Source: Darksidea phi (taxonomy: Eukaryota > Ascomycota > Dothideomycetes > Pleosporales > Lentitheciaceae). From it: a stretch of DNA of 64,000 nucleotides. This document shows positions 48,854 through 60,045 of the stretch, in pieces. The stretch spans positions 1 through 64,000 of the forward strand of contig JASJFT010000185.1 in assembly GCA_030770425.1 (NCBI GenBank), read 5' to 3'. The first letter of the stretch is position 1, and each line of letters opens with the position of its first letter. The notes under the pieces were generated by a model. That model saw only the letters and a list, made by a program, of their open reading frames with translations. It had not been told where the DNA came from and did no database searches. The position numbers and the translations under genes are program-made.

Positions 48854-50413
48854 CGTTGTTCGCAGCTTGACCGAGGTTGCTGGGGAGCGTCAACCCCGGG
48901 TTTGGAGTAAAGATCTCGGAAGGCGATGGGGATGGGTTGGCATCAGCCCCAGTGGGGGTTCGCGCCAAACTCTCAATGTCGAGCGCGACAAATTTTAAAT
49001 ACAGTAGGCAGAGCGGCACCAACTGTAGGATCCAGAAGATAGTAGCTGCTATGGAAGCTTGTCCTGCAGAGCTCTTGCTCGATGGCTGTCTCTACCAGTT
49101 GACCTTCTGTTGAGGTGTCAGCGACTGCGCGTGGGAGTACAGGGCCTAGCAACCAAGGGTCATGGGGTGGAAGTCTGTTGCGACTCTTAAAGATGAAGAC
49201 CCTGCGGATAAGCTGACACTACCATCGGCTCTCTTCCCATCGTTGCCTTATCGCGCCGTACCTGCACGTCGCCAGCCATGCTCTGTTTCACCTTTGCCCA
49301 ATCAAATCCGTGTAATTGCTGACTCATCAAGATAGCGGTGAAAATCTTCCCCAGGCTCGATGGTCTTTGGGGTTGCTTGCTTGACGTGGCACACATCATT
49401 GTAGTCGTAATACGGAAAGGAGGTCGTGGATCTCATGACGTCAAGCGCGATCTCCGATTGTGCCAGCTAGGTTAAGGTATGGTGTCCTTAGAGAGTTTTG
49501 CCAGTAAAGACCTGACAAGTCTCCATGGCCAATTGGAGGAAGTAGTGAATTAACCGTGCAAATTGAAGGTGAAGTAAGGAATCGAGCAAATAGACATCTG
49601 TGCGTTGCGTCGTTAAATCACATGAGCTTTTTGCGTCACTGGCGGTCCGTGCACCCAGGTGCCGCTGAATGGGACAACAGGCGCATTCTTAAAATTCACT
49701 TCCTTGCGCAATCCCTTCAGCTTCATTTGCGTAAGGCACCCTTGCTTCTATCTATCACCCACTTTATCTGCTTACATGATAAGAGTCTTCTCCACTACTT
49801 TTACGATCTGCATGCGACTCCGACACCTTTCACAATCTCTCGACATACCCCAAATACTGCGACGTAATCTAGACTCATTGCGGCTCCGGAACTTGACGAC
49901 AGGCTAAGAGAGCGCCTCGCTTGTAGGGTAATTCGCCAATCGCAAAGCGCAAGGAATGTTTAGTATCTCGTCACCGGTTGGCTTATGTCTCCAGAGACCG
50001 TCTCGAGGTTGTGTTTGACGGACCCCTCGATGCCGGCAAAGAGAATAGCGACGAGACTGAAATGTAAGAGTGCTACATTCCAACTATTAGCGAAAACCTC
50101 TGTTCATCGTTTCCTCTTTCAAGAAGCGTGAGGCCAAGATCGCATCCGGGTTTGAGTAAGTGAAGTCTACGTTGGCTTCCATGAAAGCTCATGTGTATTA
50201 TATCTAATTATGGCGCACGCATTAAGGGACGGACTCTCTTATCATCGTACAATAAAACGAATGCTAGTAGCTTTCCCAAAGAATCATGAAACACTACTAG
50301 TATGGAATGAGCAAACGTTGCGCCAAAAAAGAAAAATCTTTACTAAACTAGGCATCAAGCACCTTACTATTAGGTGCGCCGATGGAAGTCTGAGAGATGG
50401 CACAAGCAGTCTC
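48854..50413. other. 1.56-kb gene-poor region
   Basis: Acid trehalase promoter plus the 3' flank of the phosphotransferase pseudogene. The minus frame 49187-49399 (70 codons) is the only neat ATG frame and has no recognised domain. 50200-50350 becomes AT-rich. Nothing else supported. Confidence 0.35.
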
Positions 50414-51565
50414 TCACACTGGTTTCAGAAGCTCCGCAATCTTTTCCGTCAAAAACTTCTCAACATCCGGCCATCCCGCACCCAACCGCCGACAAAGTTC
50501 CTCAGCTTTGACGCGCCGCAACTCTGGAATCTCCCACAGAATATTCTGCACAAGATCTTCCCAATCCTGGCCGTCCACGTCCTCATACATCACCTCTAAT
50601 GCCGCTTGGTAAATAGCAGACTTATGCGTATACCGCGCCTCTGTGTGCTCAGCTATAGCTTCAAAGTAGATCCTGCGATACCGTTCAAGACTATACGTCA
50701 TGTGTGGTGAATTGCAGATCTCGAAGTCTAGGAGCCAGTCGCAGCGCAGCAAGTAGGGGATGGTGGTGGGACTGAAGCAGCGCGGGACGGTCATAATACC
50801 GTCCCAGTCGATGATTCTGGCTATGATACCGTCCTCGAAACAATAGATATTTTGCAAGTTGAGATCATCGTGGCGAAGGAAGAATTTCTCCTTCTGCGGC
50901 TCATCGAGGTTGGTCTGAGCTGTCGGGGAGTATTTGAACGGCTCAGATGTGAAGATTATTTCAAGGAATTTACGCATACCCACACAGTACCGATAACCTT
51001 CTCTCTCTGGATTGGAGTCAGCAAGCTCTTTCTGGTAATCTTAGGTGGCATTCAGGTTAGCATCAAAGAACTCTTTGCTAGAGTCGAAGGGGCTAATGGT
51101 TGAGGGTTCTTTGAAGTGAGTCTTAAAGTGCCAGCGCCACGACAGGCTAATAGACACTGGCTTTTTGACTTTCCAATGGCGGAAAACATGTACGCCAATT
51201 TTATCGAACTCAAGTTTCTCAAGCTGTGCCATAGCACGAGCGAGCGAACGGAGGAAGTTTATCCGCTTTTTCTCTGTCTCCTCGGACGGACAATGGACAT
51301 TGAGATGCTCTGTTCTAGGCTTGATGCCCTTCCAGGGTTTGTGAAACCATCCTTGTGCATAAGCTGGCCGACCTTCTGCCTTTGTCATGAGTATATAGGG
51401 CGCTTTTATGGCATTATTGAGCGAATCATCGAATTCCAGTACTTCCGGGATTGGAAGGTCGGGACAATTGTGGCGGATGTAGTTCATCAGAACAGCCTCA
51501 TTGCGTAGTTCGACACCATCTTCTGGTCGCCGTTGTGCAGAGGTACCATGGAAAGGTATCCTCAA
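50414..51565 (-). pseudogene. APH-family phosphotransferase, interrupted by TAA and 5'-truncated
   Basis: Two blocks share one frame and are separated only by TAA at 51041-51043, with no frame-preserving intron across it. Upstream block: LRIPFHG, PDLPIPEVLEF, APYILMTKAEG. Downstream block, restarting as DYQKELADSNPE, holds the kinase-like catalytic HDDLNLQN and metal-binding IIDWDG. Intact relatives are small-molecule kinases of the aminoglycoside/choline phosphotransferase fold, often expanded in fungi. The expected first about 80-100 residues are missing: upstream of 51565 the DNA turns into a TpA-rich island with stops. CAA to TAA is exactly a RIP-type change. An intron 51066-51027 was considered but would shift frame. 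Confidence 0.6.
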
Positions 51566-52428
51566 TACAACATACGATAAGATAGGAGAAATACAAGATA
51601 AGGTAGAATATAGGTAGTACTTTAGTAAGTAGGTTAAGTATAAGTAGTATAACGCCGTTGTTATAAGTATATACGAAGGTAGAAAAGCCCTATATATCTG
51701 AGTGATACGGCTGTCGTACGGTTAGACAACTAGCGGCTCCTTATATAAGTACTATAATCTTTAGAACCGTAGAGAGTACTCCACTTTAAGCTCTAAGGGT
51801 CGTAAGGAGTTTGGATTATTTATATTTATAAGGGATGAGTACTAGCGGAGCGGTGATAGTAGCTATGCTTGGTAAGGCTCTACACTATTCAGAGCTGTAT
51901 ACAGCATCCTCCTCGTCAGCCATATCTACAAACCATCGCCTCCGGCGCAAGTTCAGTGCCTGTGCGGTTCGGCCGTCCTCCCTGCCAGCGTCACTAAGGT
52001 GTTCGTCCGCTTCTCAAGATATAAGCATATTCAGCCTAGTGGCATGCGAATTCGCCTTCAGCTGCGGTATGACCTCTGCATGTCAGCCTTGCCGCGCCAC
52101 ACCGTGGGCTGTACCATCAGCCACACCCCGCCCCTCACAAAAGTAAAGCTCACGACACTCTTGCGCTGTATTTCTCTCAGACGCCATTTTTAGTATAGCT
52201 CAGCGTCCTATGCTCCTGTATAGCAGACGCTTTCGCCACCACAGCCATTCTACTGTTCTCATCCGGTCGGCAAGGTCAATGAGCAGAAACTAAACGGCCA
52301 CGAAAATTATCCTATCAAGAACGTACCAGCAAGACCAAGAAATACGGCAAACCCTATCCCAGGCCCAAGGCGGCCATCCATTCTTCATATGTTAATTCTT
52401 CGAAGGCTCCACTGTATTGAAATTGAGA
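51566..52428. repeat. AT-rich RIP-like island, then HET promoter
   Basis: 51566-51840 is TpA-rich (TATAAGTATA, AGTAGTATAA words) and fuses directly to the truncated phosphotransferase. Composition returns to normal by about 51900; the remainder is the 5' flank of the HET gene. No element identified. Confidence 0.5.
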
Positions 52429-54651
52429 ATGCCGCTTTGCTCGGATTGTACGGCTCTAAGCCCATACACCCTCCTTGCGAGGCCGGTATTCGAACCAGGG
52501 GACGATGGCATCGACCTTCACTTCTACCTTCTGAAGCCTGATTTCCCATCACTTGAGAAGTCTGCAAAAAATTGTTCCTTATGCAACCTGATTCTACGAG
52601 AGCTTGAACTCAATTACGACTTCAACCAGCTAAGGGCTTGGGCTGAGGACGGTATACCGACTCCAGTCCAAGTCTCCGCGAATTCTTCCACGTTCTCTGT
52701 CGAGGACCATGAGTCGGCGAGCGATTTTGCAATGTTGTCGACATTGTGGGTCCTCTGCGGTGCTCACGAACAGAATCGAGAAGGAGATCGCGGTGGAGAC
52801 GAGGCAGTACGTTCGGTGTTAATATCTGCGCAAGAAGGTTTGTGGCCCAACGATTAACTCAAGAATCCTCTAAGGTGTTCTGAGCTTTCTAATCCGTTTG
52901 CAGGCGATCTAGCACGGCGATCAGGCGATGTTGCTGGAAGAATACTCGAACTTGACACTGGTTCCGAAGCGACTCTTAATACCGCACGTAATTGGATGGA
53001 GATATGCCTCCAATCACATCCGAATTGCTCTGCACCCGCAGAGCAAGGGCATTCGTTGACCAGTCTGCCTACCAGGGTTTTGGACGTTGGGCCTGCAGAT
53101 GGATTACAAGAGCTCAAAGTCTCTGTTACCAGGGGACAGCAGGGACGATACGCTGCCCTCAGCCATTGTTGGGGGAAGTCACAGCTAATTATAACGACGA
53201 TTGCAACACTTGCGACCAGGATGCAACAAATCCCGTTCCGTGACCTCTCAAAAACTTTCCAAGATGCAGTTGTTGTTACGCGGCGATTAGGACTGCAATA
53301 TCTCTGGATCGACTCCCTTTGCATCATCCAGGACAGCGAGGATGACTGGAGACGCGAAGCAGCGCGCATGGCTAGCGTCTACAACAATGCAGTCGTTACG
53401 ATCGCAGCTACCGCAGCCAAAGAATCAAGCCAAGGGTTGTTTATGCCTCATCCAAAAGTCTCTGGTGAGCGAGTGGAAGTGCCGTACAACTGCAAAGAGC
53501 GGCGTGGAAAGGGGAAAGACCTTGGGGCAGCGAAGATGATACTATGTCATCGGTTAACGGCTTACGATGATCCCGGCAAGTACATCGAACGCTCACCACT
53601 CAATCAGCGCGGATGGGTCCTCCAAGAACGACTTCTATCTAAAAGAACTCTCCACTTTGCCGAGAACCAAATATTTTGGGAGTGTAATTCACTCTTTGCA
53701 TCGGAAGATGGTACAATTCGAGACGAGCATCCAGAATTGCGACTAAAACAAGAGTTTCAAACAAAGAAGATTCGGCCGTGGAGCTCGGCAGCCGAGGAAG
53801 GAGATCGTTCAAGCGAAATTGAGCTCTGGTGCAGAATAGTCGAGGAATACACGCAACGATCTCTTACTGTCGACTCTGACAGACTGCCGGCCCTTGCTGG
53901 GATCACCATGGCAATGTTGGAAAAACTTGGTTTCGAGCCCTCAAATGATGACGTCGTTCGCGAAAACTTCGCTGCCGGGCTGTGGAAGTCGGCCTTGCAT
54001 GTTGGTATCCTGTGGCAAGCATGCGATGGCCAACTCCGACGACCTTCCGAATACCGTGCCCCGTCATGGTCATGGGCTGCTCTAGAAGGTCCTGTTCGAT
54101 ACGATACATGGCTGTGGTCCTCGGATCCTCCATCAGATTCAGATTCATCTATGTTCGCCGAGGTTCAGGTTGAGGGAGAATACTTGACAGGGCGAATCAA
54201 GAAAGCTTTTCTTGACCTGAACTGCATGATCAAGCACGCCACCTACGATCCGGCGGAAAAGTTCCTTGTAGGGATTTCGGACGACGAGGCAAATATGCCA
54301 TCAAGGGCGTTGTTCTGTCCAGAGACTCAACGCAGGCTAGGGTGGTGCGTACTTGACGAGGGCACCGGAGTGGAGAAGAGAACTGTGTGCTGCGCTCTGA
54401 TTTCCAGAAGTAAGCCATCGGAGCACGTACGCAGGTACAGGAACTTGAATGGTACCGAGAACATCCTTGTCCTTGTCCGCAAAGGCAGTTCCTCAGTCAA
54501 TGAATTTGTACGCATTGGCATCGGCCAGATCGACGCGGACATCGACTGGTATGACCTCGACACCCCTGTAGAGACCAACTGCGATCTAATCCAAGAACCG
54601 GAACGACGTCAAAAGTGGAAAAACTGGTGGACACACGTGAAAGTGTTCTAG
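52429..54651 (+). CDS. HET-domain (heterokaryon incompatibility) protein
   Basis: Two exons: 52429-52837 and 52904-54651, 66-bp intron (donor GTTTGT, acceptor TGCAG), Gly codon split; 718 aa. N-terminus begins MPLCSDCTAL with further CxxC (CSLC), a common preface in HET proteins. HET core: RYAALSHCWG (218-227), LSKTFQDAVVVTRRLG, YLWIDSLCIIQD (269-280), DDWRREAARMASVYNNAVVT. The 400-residue C-terminus includes RGWVLQERLLSKRTLHF and RAPSWSWAALEG, hallmarks of the family. HET domains trigger incompatibility cell death when hyphae of different genotype fuse, but most paralogues are uncharacterised. It lies between two RIP-like islands. Confidence 0.92.
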
Positions 54652-54902
54652 AATATTATAGGGGAAAAACGCATCTCTGTAAGGGGACAGAGGCACTTGA
54701 CACAAGTGGGAGTCTGGATAGAAGTTGGAAGCCGTCTTTTCCTTTTGGACACAGTTTAAGCCTTTGAACGGTCCCGTCGACGCCTCCTTTCTTGACAGCC
54801 ACTTTTACTATACAAAGCTATGTAATGTTAGTGTTGAGCGCGATTAAGATGCAGTTGAGCTTTCACTGTCCCGTAAAGGCTGCGGCATTACGAATTGTTG
54901 AG

Positions 54903-55722
54903 CTCGCCCTTTGGTCGCGGGCATGGAGAATCCATGTTCCTTGGGCTTGGCGCGCTTCGCTTCTGCTCTTTATAAATAAACCGCTCCCCTCCCTCTGAAC
55001 TTCTCTCCCTCGGGCAGAAAAACCACGTTTACCAGCTACAGCTATGTCTCTTTCTTTGCAAAGATGGCAGCTTTTGCGTACCAATGCTTGGAAGCAGTTC
55101 CTGTCTACTTTCTTGCCACGATGACTTTGTCTGATGCGGACTGTAGCTCCTGCTTTCCATATGCGTGCAGAGCTTGGGCGGTGATGAATTGCACGCATAA
55201 GCAAGATCTGAGCCCAAAACCTCACTGTCCTACTGTATGTTCAACGGGAAAGGTTTTTCGGAGAGCGCGTCGGTTAACCGATGCACGACCTGACTTTGGA
55301 GTTATCGAGTCGGGCTCGCCCTTGGGACGCGGGCATGGAAAATCCATGTTCCTTAGGCTTGGCGCGCTCCGCTTCTGCTATTTAAACCGCTCCCCTCCCT
55401 CTGAACTTCTCTCCCTCGGGCAGAAAACCACGTTTACCAGCTATAGCTATGTCTCTTTCTTTGCAAAGATGGCAGCTGCTGCGTACCAATGCTTGGAAGC
55501 AGTTCCTGTCTACTTTCTTGCCATGATGACTTTGTGTCTGATGCGGACTGTAGCTCCTGCTTTCCATATGCGTGCAGAGCGTGGGCAGTGATGAATTGCA
55601 CGCATAAGCAAGATCTGAGCCCAAAACCTCACTGTCCTACTGTGTATGTTCAACGGGAAATGTTTTTCAGAGAGCGCGTCGGCTAACCGATGCACGACCT
55701 GACTTTGGAGTTATCGAGTCGG
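54903..55722. repeat. two-copy direct tandem duplication, about 0.41 kb each
   Basis: Copy 1 54903-55313 and copy 2 55315-55722 are near-identical over their length, with scattered substitutions and a few 1-4-bp indels. Each copy has a TATA-like sequence (TTTATAAATAAA in copy 1, TATTTAAA in copy 2), a pyrimidine-rich tract, and a short ATG frame (55044-55124; 55449-55526). Copy 2 ends in an eight-T run. No known transposon or RNA family recognised. Confidence 0.85.
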
Positions 55723-57119
55723 CTTTTTTTTATAGCTTGCGCATACAAATTAAAACAATTCTGCAACCCGCACACGAAGTGCAGTCGTGGTGGTGCATCA
55801 GTGTTGTGGTGCATAGAAATTCTAGCGATGCAGGCAGGGTGGCAGGCACGTAGGGCAGAGGCGCTCTCCGAAAAACCTTTCCCATGTTCAACAATTCCGC
55901 CTCCAAGGTTATACATCTGTTTGAGTCACAGTTGGTATTTCAATGCAGAACAGTCCTCGGGATGGCATTGGAACAAGAGATGATGAAATCGAGTGAGTCA
56001 ATTGTCATGTAGCTGTACTATGTACAGAAGACTGTTAACCAGCGGAACCATATGTTGCTCTTCACGAAAGAAAGATGTCAGCTGGCTGCGTGTGCAGAAA
56101 ACCACGTGGCCTGCAGTCATCTCATGGGAACGAGAAGCCTGTGTACCACCAGCTATTTTGATCTGGGAGCCCCTGGGAACAGTGTCGTCATGGAAGCCCG
56201 AAGGCCCTCGACCTGCAGAAGAAGACTGCGAATCTTGCAGACTCCATGCGCCCGAGTCCTACACGAAGCGGTCAACACAACAAAAAAGGGGAATTACTTA
56301 CCTGTATGTTGAAGAGAAAGAAAGTCGGAGAAGAGGAGGGGAAGAGAGCTTTAAGTACCCGGCGAGGGGCGAAGGCTCGTGCTCCATGACGCCGCTGCGC
56401 GTCTTCCTATTATTCAAGCAAGGGAAGTCGCTATGGCGTATACCCTACGTGTTCTTATCTCTAAGGGGAGGAGCGTACCCGGAACACCGAATCTATCAGA
56501 TCACTCCTTTCTGTCCGCTGCTGGATGAAGACTGCGCAACTTCACCGTTAAGCCATTCCATAGGGTATTTGATAATATCCCTTCGTGCAGGAGAAATCTC
56601 CCTACTATGCTTTCATGCACGTTTTCAATTCAGTCCTTCATCTCAGATTCTCTCATATTGCCGATGATGAAGGCCCTCTTCCTTCCCCCCTTTCCCGACA
56701 CTTATTCATCAGGCTGTCTCGAGTCGCACCCCGCTCTTTCCGTATGGTGGAAACACTACTACTGATTGCGACGACTCGGACAATTATGAGATGCACCTCG
56801 ACTGTGTAGATATGGGACGTGAGTTCCGAATCACCCCCAGGAGTTTCACGAATAGAATCTTTTGGCGGGCCTTGATTGTTCGAGTTGCTGTGAAACTGGC
56901 TATTGGTACCAGGGGAGTTATCGACTGCACACCCCATGTGTCATAGTTTTTTGGGGAGGAGCGAGTGGTCCAGAGTAGCTCGGCACTTGTAACGACCTGA
57001 GCCTGCGTGCAGAAGGCATTGTAGAACCGTTCACAGATATGAAAAAATACATATACAACCTTATCGTCTTCTCTATGGCTAATTCCAAGCCCGGGCCCAG
57101 CAAACAAGAAGTATTATTA

Positions 57120-57470
57120 TCTTAAGATATAACTTAAGCTTGCTTTTTTTTTTCCTGAGGAAAAGCTGCATTGCGCAACTATGCTATTGTAGGGGAGTTT
57201 TTCTACTCAATGATAAACTACATACATCTGAAGACCAGCACTGAAATTTCAACTGCACATGAAAAGAGTGGAACGCTTGACGTCAACTTAAGCTTTAATA
57301 TAGTTTCTATATCTATTATAGAAGGAGATTTACGTATAGTAGTGTAAGATAGCTTTACTACGGATCTCTAATATATATACCCTTATCTAAAGGCCGCACT
57401 ATAAAGATAAGAATAATATTATACTCTCCCTTTGGATGAGCTTCCCAAGGGCGGTCTTTAGATAATGCGT
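57120..57470. repeat. AT-rich island with MITE-like inverted repeat
   Basis: TpA-rich sequence (TATAGTTTCTATATCTATTATAG words). TTATCTAAAGGCCGC at about 57383-57397 is matched in inverse orientation by GCGGTCTTTAGATAA at about 57451-57465 (one mismatch), enclosing about 50 bp. It may be a small foldback element or a remnant of one. Confidence 0.4.
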
Positions 57471-57768
57471 CATAAATTGCGACGCAGTTCGCACACCAAG
57501 TTACGTGTCATTGCGCTACGACAGCTGCTTTGAATCTGAACCAGAGTGATAGATTTGATTATGTGCTACACCAATAGCAGGTTCTAATGCCCGCAAAAAT
57601 GGAAGCAACGGGAAAGAAGATAAAGGAAGATGGTATCCTCCACCAAGAAATGAACCCCAAACCTAGTCGAAGGCAATTTCCAGGCCCTATACTAGTAAAG
57701 AAACTACAAAGGAAAGATGAAGAACGCTAGCAATATATACAACACCGAACACGTTCCAAACTGCATGA

Positions 57769-60045
57769 TTACAGTTTACTGAAATTCCGGGTAATCATCA
57801 CCACAACGCCTGCAACTACCTTGATGGCAATCCGTAAGACGAAGACAACTGTTTTGAACGCTACTGTCAGCACGCTGATGATAGTTCGTGTAACAAATGG
57901 CAAATTCTGTTCATCCTCTTTCTTCCCCTTCTTCTTCGCCTGTTTATCCTCTTGCTTGGTCTCCTTTGTCTTCCCCTGTCCATACCAATTTCCAAGCTCG
58001 ATATCCTTGTCGAAGCTCTCACTCCTCGTGGTACTCGGCGAACTCTTCATGCTACCGTGCCACTTCCTTAGACTCTTGGCCGGATTTTTGATGTTTGTTT
58101 TCCCACCAAACGAATTGAACCCATCCTTGAACGCTTCCTGAAACGCCTTCGCATCACTCTCTTTCTTCGGGCCAAGGGCGACGCTTGGTGGAGGAGGCTC
58201 AAAGTTCTCACGACTCGCATGTCTGCTGCTTCGCCCACGAACAGCTTCGGCGACTGCGACTGCGAGGAGGGCAGAGGCGGCAACGTCGACGAGGAAAGGG
58301 CTGCCGAAGCGGGTCAGAGCGCCGAGGTTTAGTGTTAGGGCATCGTTTGTGAAGTCAAGGCGGGCGAGCATGGCGTCGGAGGGGGCGGCGTCGGTGGCGG
58401 TAGGGAGCTGGGTTACACTCATTTCGGAGGGGGTTATGGAGATGGGACGGGAGTCTTGATTTATTGAATCTAATCTTGGTGGAGGCTGGAGAGGCGAGAA
58501 GGCGTTGGCGCGAGGCGAAGATGGAGAGAGGATATACGGATTTAGGATGGTGATTGAGGCAGGCTTTCGGTGGGGTAGCTGCGGTGTCGCGGGCATATTG
58601 TGGCCGTATATTGCTGTTACAGGGCGCGTGGAAGGGTTGTTGATGACCGAACAGTCACCTTCGATTTGGATGGGGAAGGTACCTAATGTGGGATGGTGGA
58701 GCTGATATGAGCCTTCGGACGGGAGGTGTTGTGCCCATGGATTCGTCTGCTGATCGGGGGCGTCGCGGGACCAAGTCAATGCGCAACATTCGCGCTCTGC
58801 TGCACCTGCAAGAACATCCTCAGCCAGTCGCTGAGCAGCGGGCGATGTTGCACCTGGATCAGCCAACGCAATGTGGCCCGCTGCGGGAGAGTTTGCTGCA
58901 ACATCGAGCGCTTGAAGCGCGGCGAGTTTGGGGAAGATGCTAGTGAGAAGTGTCACTGGGTCTTGTTGGTGAGGATCGAATGCGTCTCTGTCCATAGAAG
59001 GCGGCGCAATAAGTTCGAGATGAGACACTGGGAGGACACGTGGTTGCGTGGGATGGTGTCGCTGGATCAACAGCTCGTTCATGATGCTCGGCACCTCGTG
59101 GCCACCAGCTAGATTTGATTGCGCTAAGCTGTAGAAAGGAAGGGATGGCGTTGTGCCGAAGGTTATAGTCGGGTTTGCTGCCGTCGCGCGATGCATTCGA
59201 AGAGTGTATAGTTGTACGGCTGGATCATCCTGGCCATTGGCTGCTACCCAAAGGTTGTCTAAAAGGTGAGATGGTGTAAAGAAAGGTTTCGGTGGAGGAC
59301 TTCTACTTCCTTCGTTGGTAATCTTACTGTGCGGGATGTAGAAGTCTGGAGAATACGGAGATCGGCTGATTTGTGTCCTTGGGATATGTGTTGGTGATGC
59401 TTGTGTAGGCTTGTATGCCTGTTGCGTTATGTGTTTCGTGGGGTCGAACACAGGAAACATTGACCGCATTGGTATTTCCTCTTTGGGTGATGTGCTTCGC
59501 AGCTGTGTTGCTGAGCTGTTTGCCCGTACTAAGGTCGCATCTGTGGAGAAGGCTGGAGATACTGCTCGGTTTAGATCCGGGCTAGCAATTGGGGATCTCG
59601 TGTGGTCGCGGCTGTCATTGACCGAGTAAACCGACGGCGATGGAGCTCGAGGGTCTTGAGTTGCTGGCGACGGTCTACGGTGTTGAGTGGGCGACGACTC
59701 TCTCGGTCGTGGAGGCGATTCAAAATAGGGCCCGCTCGCTGTCGGAGGTGTTTGCATGATGTGAGGGACGGATATATGTGCCTTGGGAGGGGACGCTATC
59801 GATGTTGATGGCGGAGCTATCGATGTTGATGGCGGAGCTATCGAGCTCGAAGGCGAGACCGGAACTGAGTTGACTTGAATAACGAGCTCATGGAAGTCGG
59901 CCGGCGGCTTTGTACTCTTTGCACTGTCCATTCTTTCTGCCGGGGATTCTGGAGTAGGTGTCTTTGTACGGTGTCTTTTGCTCGGGCTCGTCTGTCTAGG
60001 AGCGCGAGGCGGAGGAGGAAATAGTTGCAGTGCTGGGCCCGCCAT
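57769..60045 (-). CDS. large Pro/Ser-rich orphan protein with C-terminal membrane segment
   Basis: Single exon, 758 aa. Residues 1-260 are disordered and Pro/Ser-rich with SP/TP sites and an 8-residue tandem (SIAPPSTS, coded by a 24-bp repeat near 59810-59850). Residues about 265-620 look folded (LLDNLWVAANGQDDPAVQLY, SHLELIAPPSMD, LVDVAASALLAVAVAEAV). A basic Lys-rich segment (KQEDKQAKKKGKKEDEQ) precedes a C-terminal hydrophobic stretch (ISVLTVAFKTVVFVLRIAIK, VVAGVVVMI) of one long or two short helices. This arrangement suggests a tail-anchored membrane protein. I do not recognise the family. Confidence 0.75.
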   Translation of the reverse strand: MAGPALQLFPPPPRAPRQTSPSKRHRTKTPTPESPAERMDSAKSTKPPADFHELVIQVNSVPVSPSSSIAPPSTSIAPPSTSIASPPKAHISVPHIMQTPPTASGPYFESPPRPRESSPTQHRRPSPATQDPRAPSPSVYSVNDSRDHTRSPIASPDLNRAVSPAFSTDATLVRANSSATQLRSTSPKEEIPMRSMFPVFDPTKHITQQAYKPTQASPTHIPRTQISRSPYSPDFYIPHSKITNEGSRSPPPKPFFTPSHLLDNLWVAANGQDDPAVQLYTLRMHRATAANPTITFGTTPSLPFYSLAQSNLAGGHEVPSIMNELLIQRHHPTQPRVLPVSHLELIAPPSMDRDAFDPHQQDPVTLLTSIFPKLAALQALDVAANSPAAGHIALADPGATSPAAQRLAEDVLAGAAERECCALTWSRDAPDQQTNPWAQHLPSEGSYQLHHPTLGTFPIQIEGDCSVINNPSTRPVTAIYGHNMPATPQLPHRKPASITILNPYILSPSSPRANAFSPLQPPPRLDSINQDSRPISITPSEMSVTQLPTATDAAPSDAMLARLDFTNDALTLNLGALTRFGSPFLVDVAASALLAVAVAEAVRGRSSRHASRENFEPPPPSVALGPKKESDAKAFQEAFKDGFNSFGGKTNIKNPAKSLRKWHGSMKSSPSTTRSESFDKDIELGNWYGQGKTKETKQEDKQAKKKGKKEDEQNLPFVTRTIISVLTVAFKTVVFVLRIAIKVVAGVVVMITRNFSKL

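Larger units (their letters stand above)
54652..57768. other. 3.1-kb gene-poor region with tandem duplication and AT-rich DNA
   Basis: Contains the 0.41-kb direct duplication (54903-55722), its inverted fragment (55861-55883), and an AT-rich island at 57120-57450 with an inverted repeat. Frames at 55993-56667 (plus) and 56653-56937 (minus) are unrecognised and not called as genes. Confidence 0.4.

Noticed and set aside
48744..49022. Minus frame overlapping the acid trehalase start
   Set aside because: Different register; the trehalase ATG at 48853 already gives a normal signal peptide.
51027..51066. Possible 40-nt intron (GTTCTT...ACCAG with GCTAAC) removing the TAA of the phosphotransferase
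   Set aside because: Its length is not a multiple of three and the exon phases do not match, so the conserved downstream frame would be lost.
52482..52500. GGTATTCGAACC resembling the reverse of a tRNA B box
   Set aside because: It lies inside the HET first exon and no cloverleaf can be built around it.
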